Below are positions 17,168 through 26,178 of a stretch of DNA of 64,000 bases, one piece after another; the stretch's first letter is position 1; each line of letters starts with the position of its first letter. Origin of the DNA: Candidatus Krumholzibacteriota bacterium (GTDB taxonomy: Bacteria; Krumholzibacteriota; Krumholzibacteriia; Krumholzibacteriales; WJIX01); contig JAXHNR010000001.1 of the NCBI GenBank assembly GCA_034520215.1, forward strand, positions 1,354,560 through 1,418,559. Reading direction: 5' to 3'. The notes under the pieces are model-generated. The model was given only the letters and a program-made list of their open reading frames with translations, ran no database searches and was not told the origin of the DNA. A program made the translations under genes and the position numbers.

Positions 17168-18472
17168 ATGTTTTTAAGAAAAAATACATATAGAGCGCTC
17201 AGTTATATTGCCCCTCATCTTGCCAAACTGGCCGGAATATTCAATAATAAAATCGCTGAAGGAATTCATGCCCGTAAAGGAATAAAATTAAGGTGGAGAA
17301 ATAAATGCCGCAATCTCGATAGAAAAAAAAAGATCGTATGGTTTCATGTAGCATCTGTGGGCGAATTTCTTCAAGCAAAACCAGTGATTTGTCTTCTTTC
17401 TGAAAAACTGGGGTCTTCAGTTGATGTAGCCCTTACGTTCTACTCACCTTCCGGGATAAAAAATTACAGCAAGTTCAGCCTCCCCGGGGAAACGGAAATA
17501 ATTAATTTCGTTGATTACCTTCCGTTTGACACTCCCGCCAACGCCCGTTTCTGCCTAAATAATCTTAACCCCGATATTATTATCTATGTTCATTCAGATC
17601 TCTGGCCTAATCTCATAATGGAAGCTTCTAAAGTCGATATTCCGCAAATACTTATTTCCGGAACCTTGTCTTCAAAGTCAAAAAGACTTTCACCACTGGT
17701 TAGAAGCTTTTATGGAGAGCTGTATTCACTTCTTGATTCTATTGCCGCAATTTCGGAAAAAGACGCGGCAAGATTTAAGAAATACGGCCGAAAATTAAAT
17801 ATATTTACTGCCGGTGACACAAGGTTTGATCAAGTAATCCAGCGAATAGAGAATTCTGATGTGAAACCTCTTGGTATTCCAACCACCGGACAGAACGATT
17901 TTATTATCGCGGGGAGCACCTGGCCTGAAGATGAAAAAGTGGTGATACCCGGATTCCGAAAGCTGATTAGTGATTATCCTGAGTTGAAACTTATACTGGC
18001 TCCCCATGAACCTACAGGGAAACGTATCAGCAAGATCAAAGCTGCTCTTAAAGATCAAGGTATCGATTATCACCTTCTTTCCTCTATCGATCAAAAGAGT
18101 TTTGATACTAAACCTGTAATAATTGCTGACGGTGTGGGATATCTTGCCGAACTTTACCGCTTCGGTTCTCTCGCCTATATAGGAGGAAGCTTCACGACAG
18201 GTGTGCATAATGTCATGGAACCGTCAGTTTTTTCTCTCCCGACTCTTTTCGGTCCGAGAATCAATAATTCTTTTGAAGCTCTGAAGCTTATTTCTTTTGG
18301 CGCCGGAACGATCGTCGAGACTCCCGAAGAATTTGCTGAAACCGCGTCAAAATTCCTCAATGACAGGAAACTTCTTGAAAAATACGGAAAAATAGCCTCG
18401 GAATTCATAAGGAACAATAGCGGGGCTTCAGAAATATCCTGTAAGTTAATCCTTAATACCCTTTACCGTTAA
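17168..18472 (+). CDS. waaA: 3-deoxy-D-manno-octulosonic acid (Kdo) transferase
   Basis: About 434 aa. The start at 17168 is chosen because AGGAGA lies 8 nt upstream; an ATG at 17144 that overlaps the previous stop is the alternative. The N-terminal hydrophobic anchor is followed by WFHVASVGEFLQAKPVI, the GT30 signature with its conserved Gly-Glu. Further family segments are PFDTPANARFCL, VHSDLWPNLI, AGSTWPEDE, APHEP and YIGGSFTTGVHNVMEPSVF...GP. It transfers Kdo from CMP-Kdo to lipid A precursor. Together with the GT9 gene it shows that the organism makes LPS. The operon ends just before element copy B. Confidence 0.94.
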   Translation: MFLRKNTYRALSYIAPHLAKLAGIFNNKIAEGIHARKGIKLRWRNKCRNLDRKKKIVWFHVASVGEFLQAKPVICLLSEKLGSSVDVALTFYSPSGIKNYSKFSLPGETEIINFVDYLPFDTPANARFCLNNLNPDIIIYVHSDLWPNLIMEASKVDIPQILISGTLSSKSKRLSPLVRSFYGELYSLLDSIAAISEKDAARFKKYGRKLNIFTAGDTRFDQVIQRIENSDVKPLGIPTTGQNDFIIAGSTWPEDEKVVIPGFRKLISDYPELKLILAPHEPTGKRISKIKAALKDQGIDYHLLSSIDQKSFDTKPVIIADGVGYLAELYRFGSLAYIGGSFTTGVHNVMEPSVFSLPTLFGPRINNSFEALKLISFGAGTIVETPEEFAETASKFLNDRKLLEKYGKIASEFIRNNSGASEISCKLILNTLYR

Positions 18473-18484
18473 ATATCAATAATT

Positions 18485-18772
18485 CAGGACATTCCTCGAA
18501 AATCAGGGCAATATTTGAGTAATGGCATAACTATCAAGTAATTACCCATATTGATAAGTGGAATTGATGTTTAGTTTCTATCCGGCTATTGGTATTGTCA
18601 AAAACGCCGTCTATTTCCCCTGCGAGGAAATAGCGTCTCCCGCTCTTTGGGCCCGCTCTTTCCCATTTCCCTAAAGGAAATGGGAAAACCATGCCCGCTC
18701 GTCTTCCGAGAGGGTTTTGAAATACCAATAGCCGGATATACAAAGGAATGTTAAAAATTGGGGAAACTCCAA
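18485..18772 (+). mobile_element. Dispersed structured element, copy B (complete, 9-bp target duplication)
   Basis: 288 bp, from CAGGACATTCCTCG to GGGGAAACTCCAA. It is flanked by the direct repeat TCAATAATT (18476-18484 and 18773-18781). The ends form an imperfect inverted repeat. The core is bounded by a perfect 17-bp inverted repeat ATCCGGCTATTGGTATT / AATACCAATAGCCGGAT. It contains hairpins CTATTTCC/GGAAATAG and TTTCCCATTTCC/GGAAATGGGAAA. No credible gene lies inside. It sits between convergent waaA and symporter genes and is roughly 95% identical to copy C. Confidence 0.85.
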
Positions 18773-18930
18773 TCAATAATTATCTATATCCCAGCCGCTA
18801 AAATTCCATAGTATAAATAACTATGATGATACTAAATCACTTACTGCTTCATTATATGATAGATTTCTGTAGTTGACACAAAACCCCGTTGTAACTGTTT
18901 AAGCAGAAAAGATGTTAAGAAATATTATGA

Positions 18931-20415
18931 TTATGATTCACTCTGAAAAGAAAATGTGTTTAATGCTCTGGATAATATTCTAATAACAAGAAACACCAGA
19001 CATGACGTAATTACACCTATTACAGCGGGGTCAATAGTTACAAGCTTCTTAAAAAATTCGTTGAAACCGCTCGTGTCAACATTACCCTGATAGAAGATAA
19101 ACCTGTACGTTAGAGTTGTAAAGATTGCGGCAAGCATTGAAATCATTATATGATTATTAAGCTCTCTTGTTTTCTCCTTATAGAATACCCCAATAATAAT
19201 TGGCAGAATTATAGCCGGAGCCCACAGATGATATGTAAAGAGGAGCAGACCTATGATATCAGACCAGAGAATAGCAACACCCACAGCCGCGATACCAAGT
19301 GACGCTGAACAGATCCTGGCCAATCTGAGCATACGCCCATCACCTTTATCCTTCCAGCCGAGCTGATGTTCGAATAGATCCTTCACAAAAATAGCGGTTG
19401 ATGAATTCAAGGCTGAATCGGCTGAGGACATAACGGCCATTAGTAAAGCCCCTATTATTAATCCACCGATAACCGGATTGTTCAGTTGGCGCACAACTTG
19501 AGGAAGCGCCTGCTGAGGATCTATATCGGGAAAATGAATCCTGGCGTACAGAGCTATAAAAAATAGAACAACAGGGAAAAATACAGCAAGGAAGAATCCA
19601 ACTCCCGCAATCCCGATCTTAGTCTCTTTAATATTTTTACCAACACAGTACCTTGTAGCGTAACCCGGAGCAAATGTTTCACCGAAGAGAAAAGTAAGAA
19701 AAGTGGTTATTAAAAAAAGCCACCCCTTCCCCCCTTCCAGCATAAAGAATTCCGGTTTAACAGTATTTCTAACTGAATGCCAGGACCCCACGATATCAGG
19801 AACGCACCATATGAGTGTAATTATAAAACCCGCGATAAGAATGATAAACTGAAACATATCGGTGTGAATAACCGCGAAAAGTCCACCAGCAGTACTATAA
19901 ATTACTACCATTGTTCCACCTACAAAGATTGACCATCTTAGAATATTCTGCGCGTCCGCGAAATTAGGAAGAACAGCGGAGAGAACACTTCCAAAAGCCG
20001 CCATCTGAGCAGCAACTATAAATACCGAGAAGAGGAGAGAAAGAATCAAAACAATAAAACGGGGTCTTTCCCCAAACCTGTGTCCGAAATAACCGGCAAC
20101 AGTATATAATTCAGCGTCTCTGAATTTCGGGGCTACAAACAAACCGCTGAATATAAAATGCAGATACCATCCGGTAGAAACCAGAAGCATAAGAATGCCC
20201 CAGTCATATGTCTTGGCGATAGCACCTATAGAACAACCGCCGCCTATAACCGTAGCACCCATTGTGCAAAAGAGGAAAAACCATGTTACACCGCGGCCCG
20301 CTACCAGAAAATCGTCTGAATCCTCGATCTTTTTGGCCTTAGAAACGCCTTTGATAAATATAAAGGCCATATAAGCGATTATAATGCCCCAGAGGATGAG
20401 ATTATTATTCGTCAT
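18931..20415 (-). CDS. Sodium:solute symporter (SSS family)
   Basis: 494 aa with about 13 hydrophobic membrane segments. The first is LILWGIIIAYMAFIFIKGV. Family landmarks are the DFLVAGR loop after helix 1, the YSTAGGLFAVIHTDMFQF region and SSADSALNSSTAIFVKDLF, which carries conserved Na+-site serines. It imports an organic solute with Na+. It is the last gene of a MarR-GNAT-racemase-symporter operon (29 bp after the racemase stop), so an amino acid or its N-acyl derivative is the likely substrate (inference). Confidence 0.92.
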   Translation of the reverse strand: MTNNNLILWGIIIAYMAFIFIKGVSKAKKIEDSDDFLVAGRGVTWFFLFCTMGATVIGGGCSIGAIAKTYDWGILMLLVSTGWYLHFIFSGLFVAPKFRDAELYTVAGYFGHRFGERPRFIVLILSLLFSVFIVAAQMAAFGSVLSAVLPNFADAQNILRWSIFVGGTMVVIYSTAGGLFAVIHTDMFQFIILIAGFIITLIWCVPDIVGSWHSVRNTVKPEFFMLEGGKGWLFLITTFLTFLFGETFAPGYATRYCVGKNIKETKIGIAGVGFFLAVFFPVVLFFIALYARIHFPDIDPQQALPQVVRQLNNPVIGGLIIGALLMAVMSSADSALNSSTAIFVKDLFEHQLGWKDKGDGRMLRLARICSASLGIAAVGVAILWSDIIGLLLFTYHLWAPAIILPIIIGVFYKEKTRELNNHIMISMLAAIFTTLTYRFIFYQGNVDTSGFNEFFKKLVTIDPAVIGVITSCLVFLVIRILSRALNTFSFQSES

Positions 20416-20444
20416 AATATATCGGCAGTTTCAGTATTATATTA

Positions 20445-21614
20445 TTATTTACCAACATTAATATCAGAATTCTCGTTCGAAAGGGATACCGGCATATTAA
20501 GCGCCTTTTCACCCTTTATTCTATACTCAAATCCTTCAAGTGACGGTTCAACTACTTTCTTTACATATTCACTATTCATAAGTCTTAAGAGGGCCGCGTA
20601 GTTCAACTTAAATTTAATATATCCCCCAACCTTAAGATCGGAAGGGTTATCACCCACATTAACAACAGTAATATCACTACTCGCGCCGGCTATTTTGTAA
20701 GATTCGTTTACAGGTGTAAGTCCGTTGACATTTGTGTCGAGCTGTCCGACATTTACAAGGGCTCTGTAGCCGCGCTGCCCTACTTCGTAATCCTCTTCAG
20801 ATTCAATTTCGAAAGGCGCCAGTGAACCTGTTTCCCCGGTAGAGGCCAGACTTTTTTTCTTGATTTCAATAACTTCCGCTTCAAGGACAACAATGTCGTT
20901 TCTGAAATCGGGTAATGTTCCTCCGTTAATAAGATCATTTCCAAGAAACACTCCCTCTCCAATTCTAAAATGATTTATACCCCTGGGTAAACGTTTCTCG
21001 ATCACGAGAGGAAGTGTTGCTGTTGTTCCTGCTGAGATAAGGGGCAGTTTGCGATCAAATTTCAATTCCAGCAATTCCTTGTATAATTTTAACTGCATAA
21101 ACTGGTCGATTGTTGGAATAGCTCCAACCAGACAGCCCAGATTCGCTCCTATACCGATCACATTAATATTGGAAAGGTGAAATATCTTCTTATAGAATTT
21201 AACGAGTGACCCCGGGAGAATACCCTCCCGGAGATCACCAAGTTCGATCATAATAACAATATGATGTAATTTTTCCTGCCTTCTGGCTTCTTTATTCAAT
21301 TTCATAATGATTTCATATTCACTGTTAAGACTTACTTCAGAGAAATTAATCACTTCTTTAATAGCGGACATACTTGGAATTCTAAGGTACCAGGTTTCAA
21401 GATCAGGTACGTACTCCTTAAAAGACTGAAGATTCCTGAATCTGGATTCACCTATAGACTTCACGCCGCTTAGGACAAGCGCCCTTAGAGTTTCAACATG
21501 ACCGCACAAAACCTTAGTTACCACAGTCCAAGTCGCACCCTGCGCTAACATCAACTCATTAGCGGCAATTAAATTCTGCCTCATAGCCTCAAGATTAATT
21601 CTAATTCTATTCAT
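20445..21614 (-). CDS. PLP-dependent amino-acid racemase (ornithine/alanine racemase-like)
   Basis: 389 aa. The alanine-racemase N-terminal barrel begins RIRINLEAMRQNL and carries the PLP lysine in TVVTKVLCGH (about residue 34). It continues with GVKSIGESRFRNLQ, IMIELGDLREG and GIGANLGCL. The family is the 'predicted amino-acid racemase' group (COG3457 type), which includes clostridial ornithine racemase and differs from Alr. The C-terminal half is a beta domain (NVGQLDTNVNGLTPV, GASSDITVVNVG). It interconverts L- and D-forms of an amino acid; the substrate is unknown. It is 13 bp downstream of the GNAT gene and 29 bp upstream of a transporter. Confidence 0.88.
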   Translation of the reverse strand: MNRIRINLEAMRQNLIAANELMLAQGATWTVVTKVLCGHVETLRALVLSGVKSIGESRFRNLQSFKEYVPDLETWYLRIPSMSAIKEVINFSEVSLNSEYEIIMKLNKEARRQEKLHHIVIMIELGDLREGILPGSLVKFYKKIFHLSNINVIGIGANLGCLVGAIPTIDQFMQLKLYKELLELKFDRKLPLISAGTTATLPLVIEKRLPRGINHFRIGEGVFLGNDLINGGTLPDFRNDIVVLEAEVIEIKKKSLASTGETGSLAPFEIESEEDYEVGQRGYRALVNVGQLDTNVNGLTPVNESYKIAGASSDITVVNVGDNPSDLKVGGYIKFKLNYAALLRLMNSEYVKKVVEPSLEGFEYRIKGEKALNMPVSLSNENSDINVGK

Positions 21615-21627
21615 TTCACCTCACCTT

Positions 21628-22101
21628 TTAATTGCCTTCTTTCAAATATCTCATATCCGCATATTTATTAACAAAACCAAGCCTCTCATACAATCTCTTG
21701 GCCGGATTATCATATTCAACATGAAGATTTACATCACCATCGGCACGGTCAATAGCCTCCATGATTATTTTCCCTCCAATACCTTTACCCCTCTCCGTGG
21801 GTGTTACAGCAACAAAAAGAAGCAGATAATCCGGAACATACCCCGACATATTAGTCTTAAGCATAACTACTGAACCAATCGGCTGTTTATCCTTCAAGGC
21901 AAGCACGATAAAACCATTCTTAACATCTGTAGATGAAAGCGCGTAGTCAATTCCGCTTTTTACCTGCGGCAAAGGATCTTCGAAGGGTTTAAGACTTTCA
22001 TACAGAAATTCAGCTAAGGTGTCGCGATTCAGCCACTCTGGAAAATCATTATTACTCCTGAGTTCATGGATTTCTATTTCATTATTTTCAAATTTGCCCA
22101 T
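21628..22101 (-). CDS. GNAT-family N-acetyltransferase
   Basis: 157 aa. The central beta strand YLLLFVAVTPTERGKGIGGKIIMEAI contains the acetyl-CoA-binding R/Q-x-x-G-x-G/A loop (RGKGIGG). The C-terminal YDNPAKRLYERLGFV segment is the usual end of the fold. The substrate cannot be read from sequence. Its place between a MarR regulator and an amino-acid racemase suggests acetylation of an amino acid or D-amino acid. Confidence 0.88.
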   Translation of the reverse strand: MGKFENNEIEIHELRSNNDFPEWLNRDTLAEFLYESLKPFEDPLPQVKSGIDYALSSTDVKNGFIVLALKDKQPIGSVVMLKTNMSGYVPDYLLLFVAVTPTERGKGIGGKIIMEAIDRADGDVNLHVEYDNPAKRLYERLGFVNKYADMRYLKEGN

Positions 22102-22131
22102 AATTTCTCCCTTTTAATACCACTTCAATGT

Positions 22132-22632
22132 TTATGGTTTCAGATTAGCGGCACTTTTAACCCCGCCGGAAATAACATGCCCGGCTTCAAGAGCTTCCTC
22201 CTCCATCATAGATGCAATTACATCTAACGCCGCGCACAAATCGTCTTTCTCTTCAGTTTTCAACTTCTTGAATTTATCAATAAACCTCTTCTGCAGCAGC
22301 GAAGGGGCATTAGCTAAAACCTCTTCACCCTTTTCCGTGAGAAAAATAAGAACTTTTCTTCTGTCATACTTATATCTTCTTTTATGAATAAGCATTTTCT
22401 TCTTAAGACGGTCAACAATATCGCTAACCGTCGCTGAACTCAAGTTAACTACACCGGCAAGTTCGCTGACAGTTATCCTATTCGAGCGTTTAATCTCTTT
22501 AAGTAACAAAAGTTGAGGCACAGTGAGAGCGTACCTTGCCGCTATCCCCTTTGAATAAATAGAAACAGCTCTGATAATGCGTCTCAGCGAGATAAGTACT
22601 TTATCACTGTAATCATCCATATATTTACCCAA
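22132..22632 (-). CDS. MarR-family transcriptional regulator
   Basis: 166 aa. The winged helix-turn-helix spans residues ~30-120: LTVPQLLLLKEIKRSN, then ITVSELAGVVNLSSATVSDIVDRLKKK as recognition helix, then the wing IHKRRYKYDRRKVLIFLTEKG. MarR dimers usually repress their own operon until a ligand binds. It is the first gene of the GNAT-racemase-symporter operon (30 bp before the GNAT start), so it probably controls that operon. No clear palindromic operator was found upstream, where element copy C begins about 80 bp away. Confidence 0.92.
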   Translation of the reverse strand: MGKYMDDYSDKVLISLRRIIRAVSIYSKGIAARYALTVPQLLLLKEIKRSNRITVSELAGVVNLSSATVSDIVDRLKKKMLIHKRRYKYDRRKVLIFLTEKGEEVLANAPSLLQKRFIDKFKKLKTEEKDDLCAALDVIASMMEEEALEAGHVISGGVKSAANLKP

Positions 22633-22712
22633 TGGCTGAAAGAAAATAAAATATTAAGGGTACTTATTATCAGGATACTAAATATATTGTATCACTTCAA
22701 GAGTATTTATTA

Positions 22713-22998
22713 CAGGACATTCCTCGAAATCAGGCCAATATTTTAGTAACGGCATAACTATCAAGTAATTATCCATATTGATAAGTGCAATTGATATTTA
22801 GTTTCTATCCGGCTATTGGTATTGTCAAAAACGCCGTCTATTTCCCCTGCGAGGAAATAGCGTCTCCCGCTCTCAGACTCGCTCTTTCCCATTTCCTTAA
22901 AGGAAATGGGAAAACCATGCCCGCTCGTCTTCCGAGAGGGTTTTGAAATACCAATAGCCGGATATACAAAGGAATGTTAAAAATTGGGGAAACTCCAA
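22713..22998 (+). mobile_element. Dispersed structured element, copy C (complete, 9-bp target duplication)
   Basis: 286 bp with the same ends as copy B (CAGGACATTCC ... GGGGAAACTCCAA). It is flanked by a different direct repeat, TATTTATTA (22704-22712 and 22999-23007). It keeps the same 17-bp inner inverted repeat and hairpins as copy B. Most differences lie in the left arm and in the linker after the first hairpin. It abuts copy D. Confidence 0.85.
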
Positions 22999-23009
22999 TA
23001 TTTATTAAA

Positions 23010-23162
23010 GTGAAGTTTGCCCAATTTTTATAACCTGTAAGGTAGTCGATGATTTGTAATAGTACGCGGATGATTGATATTTTCAAAATCGTTGTCGTTT
23101 ACTCGCCGGCCGAGCAAGTCTGCGGGCTCTGCATCTCGGTCTCGCTTTTACGCGGTTTTTAC
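23010..23162 (+). repeat. Dispersed structured element, copy D (decayed fragment)
   Basis: It starts GTGAAGTTTGCCC, then has the family arm (ATAACCTGTAAGGTAGTCGA ...), the inner boundary GATTGATATTTTCAAAATCG and a damaged core (CTCGCCGGCCGAGC, CGGTCTCGCTTTT). The right half of the inverted repeat is missing. It lies between copy C and the end of the C1A peptidase gene. Confidence 0.7.
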
Positions 23163-23227
23163 AAAGGTAACCTATATAAATGAATTTAAGCTCTATATTT
23201 AGGTAAATAAATTTCCCAAGTATAAAT

Positions 23228-25753
23228 TCATCTCATTAGTACCATTTTAGAACTTTTTTCGAAATCATCTGAAATCATCCTGCACAGATATACACCGGAT
23301 CCAACTTTATCTCCTCTGAAATCGGTTCCATCCCAAATAATTTCTCTTTGTCCGGGTTCAACTTCTTTATCAAGTAAAACACGAATAAGACGTCCCGCGA
23401 CATCATATACAGAAATATTCACATTAGACCTGCGTGGAACATTAAACCTGATTGTTGTAATAGGATTAAAAGGGTTAGGAATATTCTGAGATAGAATAAA
23501 CCGTCCAGGTTCTGGATTGTCCGGCTCACCTGTTATTACTTCCGTTGAAAAATTGCCGTCTGAGTTATCGTACTGCGCGAGGCCCGCGGCGTCCCTCGCG
23601 ATAACTCTAACTCTGTTGGAAGTACTCACGCTGTCGGAAACCAACCACGTATAAAGACTGTCGTTTGATTCTCCGGCTGCAATTGTGTCGGGAAAGCTCA
23701 TTCCCCCGTCCCGGGACAAAAGTATATCTACAGAAGTTATTCCCGTATTATCAGAAGCTGCCCATGATATTTCACATTCCTGCCCGCACCTGAAAGTTTC
23801 ACCGCCATCGGGCGCAATAACTTCGACTTGAGGTTGTTCTAAATCGGGCCATGAATCAACCAGCCATTCGAGGCTTCGCCTGATCAGAGTATCACGAACG
23901 GCTGAAATATTAACAGCTTCGAGTCCGAAAGCACAATAAATCAGTTTGTACGAACCGGTGTATCTCAAAGCCCCTTCTATTCCCGATTGGTATTCAAAAA
24001 CCGCTTCCGCGTTAACCAGAGGTTCAATCTCACTTGGCCAGTTTTGATTGCAACTTCCGTCCCCTCCTCCAATATCAAATGACAGCCCGTCACCTACAGG
24101 ATCTCCAGCTATTCCGGTGAGACTCCTGTATCCTGAATCATCCTGTATGTAATTAGCCCGTAGATAGTCATTGTAAAATGCTATCTCATCGCTGTTCCCT
24201 TCATAATTAAGCTGCCAGCCTACATCCTGACCTGTAATAAGTAAATTCCCCCCCGACCCTAAAAATGAAGTAATCGCGTTCCTGTTTGAAGACTCTATAT
24301 CACCAGCCGTACCTGTCATCCAAATTACGGAAGAATAATTAGCCATTTCAGAACCGGTAATATAACCATTTTCCACTTCCTCCCAAACCTCATAGAAATA
24401 ACAGTTGTTATCCAGGGATTCTTTAATATAACTGTCAATTCCTGACCCGTCATCGTCATCGACAAGGAGAACCGGTGGGTTCCCTATAGCTATTTCGAAA
24501 GTATCAGAAGAGGTGAACCCGCCGTCCGCGGTTATATTAAGAACAAAAGGAATATGGGTTCCGGGTTGAGCGAATTCACTTACAGTTATTTCATAAGAAG
24601 GTGTTCCGGACGAATAATCACCGGGATTCATTGTTCCGTAACCGGAGCTGGATTGAATAACGTCAATTACGCTGCCGGAAGTAGAAATGCCTGCTTGCAC
24701 GTTCTGTCTCTGTTCTGAGAGAATATCGCTGAATAGTGTAACAGTCAGTTCTACACTCTCACCCGGATCCGCTCTTCCGTCTCCGTCACCAGTTGAGTCG
24801 CCGATTGAATACTGATCGAAGACCAGTTGATTTCCAGTACTGTAGATTACCCGCTGAGTGGCGGTTCCAATATTACAGGAACCATACTTTATCCAAAAAT
24901 ATCCTGAATCTCCCCAGCTGCTCCCCCAGCTGTTTTTAACAAGCCACGCGCCCTCATTACCGCACATACTGTCGGCCCAGCCCACAATAACTACCGCGTG
25001 ATTTATCGGGTCATCGCCCGAGTGCTCATAACATCCTCCACCATACGATCCGAAATCATCATAAACATGAAAAGTAGTAGCAACCGGAGAAATAAGTACC
25101 TGTTCTTTTATCTCATCGACGTTATTCTGAACGTCTACCCAGCCATTATTTGAAGCAACTTTCTCGCAGGAGCCATCATCACATGGCACAGTATCATCAG
25201 CTTCGTAGGGCATACACAATTCAAGCACGGCGCCGCTGTTTCTGATATAATCCCACACAGTCGCATACCATCCTCCACTGCATCCCGATCCCGGCGTGGC
25301 ACATGAAAGTATCTGCTGTTCAGAGAGATCATACTCAACAGACTCATTGATTGCCAAAACAGCCTCTAAAGCTCCAATTCCGGCAAAATCCCAACAGCTT
25401 CCACATGATCCCTGATTCTTTACAGGCGTTACAATATCATAATCCCGCCAATCAAAACTTGAAGGAAGAAGCCGTGATTGAAGCTTTGGAATAATTGTCT
25501 CATGCCGACTGTCTATCCGCTTCTGTAAATCCTCAGGTATTCTCGCGCCGAGAAGCCTCTGGAATTCTTCATCAGAAAGATCTGTCACCCATGTTCTCTC
25601 AGCTGTCCAATTATATCCTTTGCTGTCAATTTCCCGCTGAAGAGATGCAATCTCCTGATCTTCCGCGGCTGAGACCCCGCCCGCTGAAAAGATCATTGAA
25701 AAGACTGCTATTACAATTATAAATATATGTTTCCCTTTTTCAGGCAATTTCAT
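23228..25753 (-). CDS. Secreted papain-family (C1A) cysteine peptidase with FlgD/type-A-sorting C-terminal domain
   Basis: 841 aa. A signal peptide (~1-29) and a short propeptide are followed by the papain domain (~98-305). That domain has catalytic Cys in NQGSCGSCWDFAG, His in INHAVVIVGW and Asn in VKNSWGSSWGDSGYFWIKYG. Next come a beta-sandwich (~320-430) and a Rossmann/glutamine-amidotransferase-like domain (~435-640, VLLVDDDDGSG ... GGNLLITGQD). An Ig-like domain with GGETFRCGQ and a C-terminal FlgD-like domain (NIPNPFNPITTIRFNVP ... WDGTDFRGDKVGSGVYLCRM) complete it. The last domain is a likely surface-sorting signal in T9SS-like systems. The protein is exported and probably degrades extracellular protein. 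Confidence 0.9.
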   Translation of the reverse strand: MKLPEKGKHIFIIVIAVFSMIFSAGGVSAAEDQEIASLQREIDSKGYNWTAERTWVTDLSDEEFQRLLGARIPEDLQKRIDSRHETIIPKLQSRLLPSSFDWRDYDIVTPVKNQGSCGSCWDFAGIGALEAVLAINESVEYDLSEQQILSCATPGSGCSGGWYATVWDYIRNSGAVLELCMPYEADDTVPCDDGSCEKVASNNGWVDVQNNVDEIKEQVLISPVATTFHVYDDFGSYGGGCYEHSGDDPINHAVVIVGWADSMCGNEGAWLVKNSWGSSWGDSGYFWIKYGSCNIGTATQRVIYSTGNQLVFDQYSIGDSTGDGDGRADPGESVELTVTLFSDILSEQRQNVQAGISTSGSVIDVIQSSSGYGTMNPGDYSSGTPSYEITVSEFAQPGTHIPFVLNITADGGFTSSDTFEIAIGNPPVLLVDDDDGSGIDSYIKESLDNNCYFYEVWEEVENGYITGSEMANYSSVIWMTGTAGDIESSNRNAITSFLGSGGNLLITGQDVGWQLNYEGNSDEIAFYNDYLRANYIQDDSGYRSLTGIAGDPVGDGLSFDIGGGDGSCNQNWPSEIEPLVNAEAVFEYQSGIEGALRYTGSYKLIYCAFGLEAVNISAVRDTLIRRSLEWLVDSWPDLEQPQVEVIAPDGGETFRCGQECEISWAASDNTGITSVDILLSRDGGMSFPDTIAAGESNDSLYTWLVSDSVSTSNRVRVIARDAAGLAQYDNSDGNFSTEVITGEPDNPEPGRFILSQNIPNPFNPITTIRFNVPRRSNVNISVYDVAGRLIRVLLDKEVEPGQREIIWDGTDFRGDKVGSGVYLCRMISDDFEKSSKMVLMR

Positions 25754-26100
25754 TTTCTCTCCTGTCTTTTCTTTCCAAACGCTAACCTCACAGAAATTAT
25801 AACATATTCAGCAGCAATTTACCACGACTTGGCGTGAAATATTTTCTGTTTAATCACCTGGTTATCATAAAAAAACACTTCTTATACGCCCACTGGATAT
25901 TAAACTTGATTCATCAAAATAGTGCCTGTCTAATAAATATTACGGATAATTTTTACAGTAGATTCAATACTTTCGTCCCTTATACACCAATCACTTTCTC
26001 CACATTTCTCTGTAAATAAATATTAAGGGAATTACAGTTGTGCTTTAAGTAGAATTCCACTAAGCGGTCTTTACTATATCGCCTCATCAGGCAGAAAATA
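25754..26100. other. Intergenic region, no gene seen
   Basis: AT-rich sequence upstream of the C1A peptidase gene. It must contain that gene's promoter, but no convincing hexamer pair, RNA or repeat was recognised. A 61-codon plus-strand frame here lacks a ribosome site and any recognisable feature. Confidence 0.4.
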
Positions 26101-26138
26101 AAAGAGGGGGACAGGTATATACCCCTGCCCCCCTCTTT
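26101..26138 (-). terminator. Intrinsic terminator after the C39-like gene
   Basis: Stem AAAGAGGGGG-CAGG pairs with CCTG-CCCCCTCTTT across a short loop (one bulged base). On the minus strand it is followed by TATTTTCTG. It lies 41 bp past the stop of the secreted peptidase-like gene. Confidence 0.75.
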
Positions 26139-26178
26139 CTCTTCCCCATTATTTTAATAAACGAATATTTGTATCTTA

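Noticed and set aside
18534-18776. 80-codon minus-strand frame, with a similar 82-codon frame at 22838-23086, looking like a conserved small protein
   Set aside because: Both lie inside the repeated elements B and C; similarity is explained by the repeat, and there is no ribosome site or conserved third-position pattern.
18485-22998. Composite transposon carrying the racemase operon
   Set aside because: Copies B and C each have their own inner and outer 9-bp target duplications, so they inserted independently.
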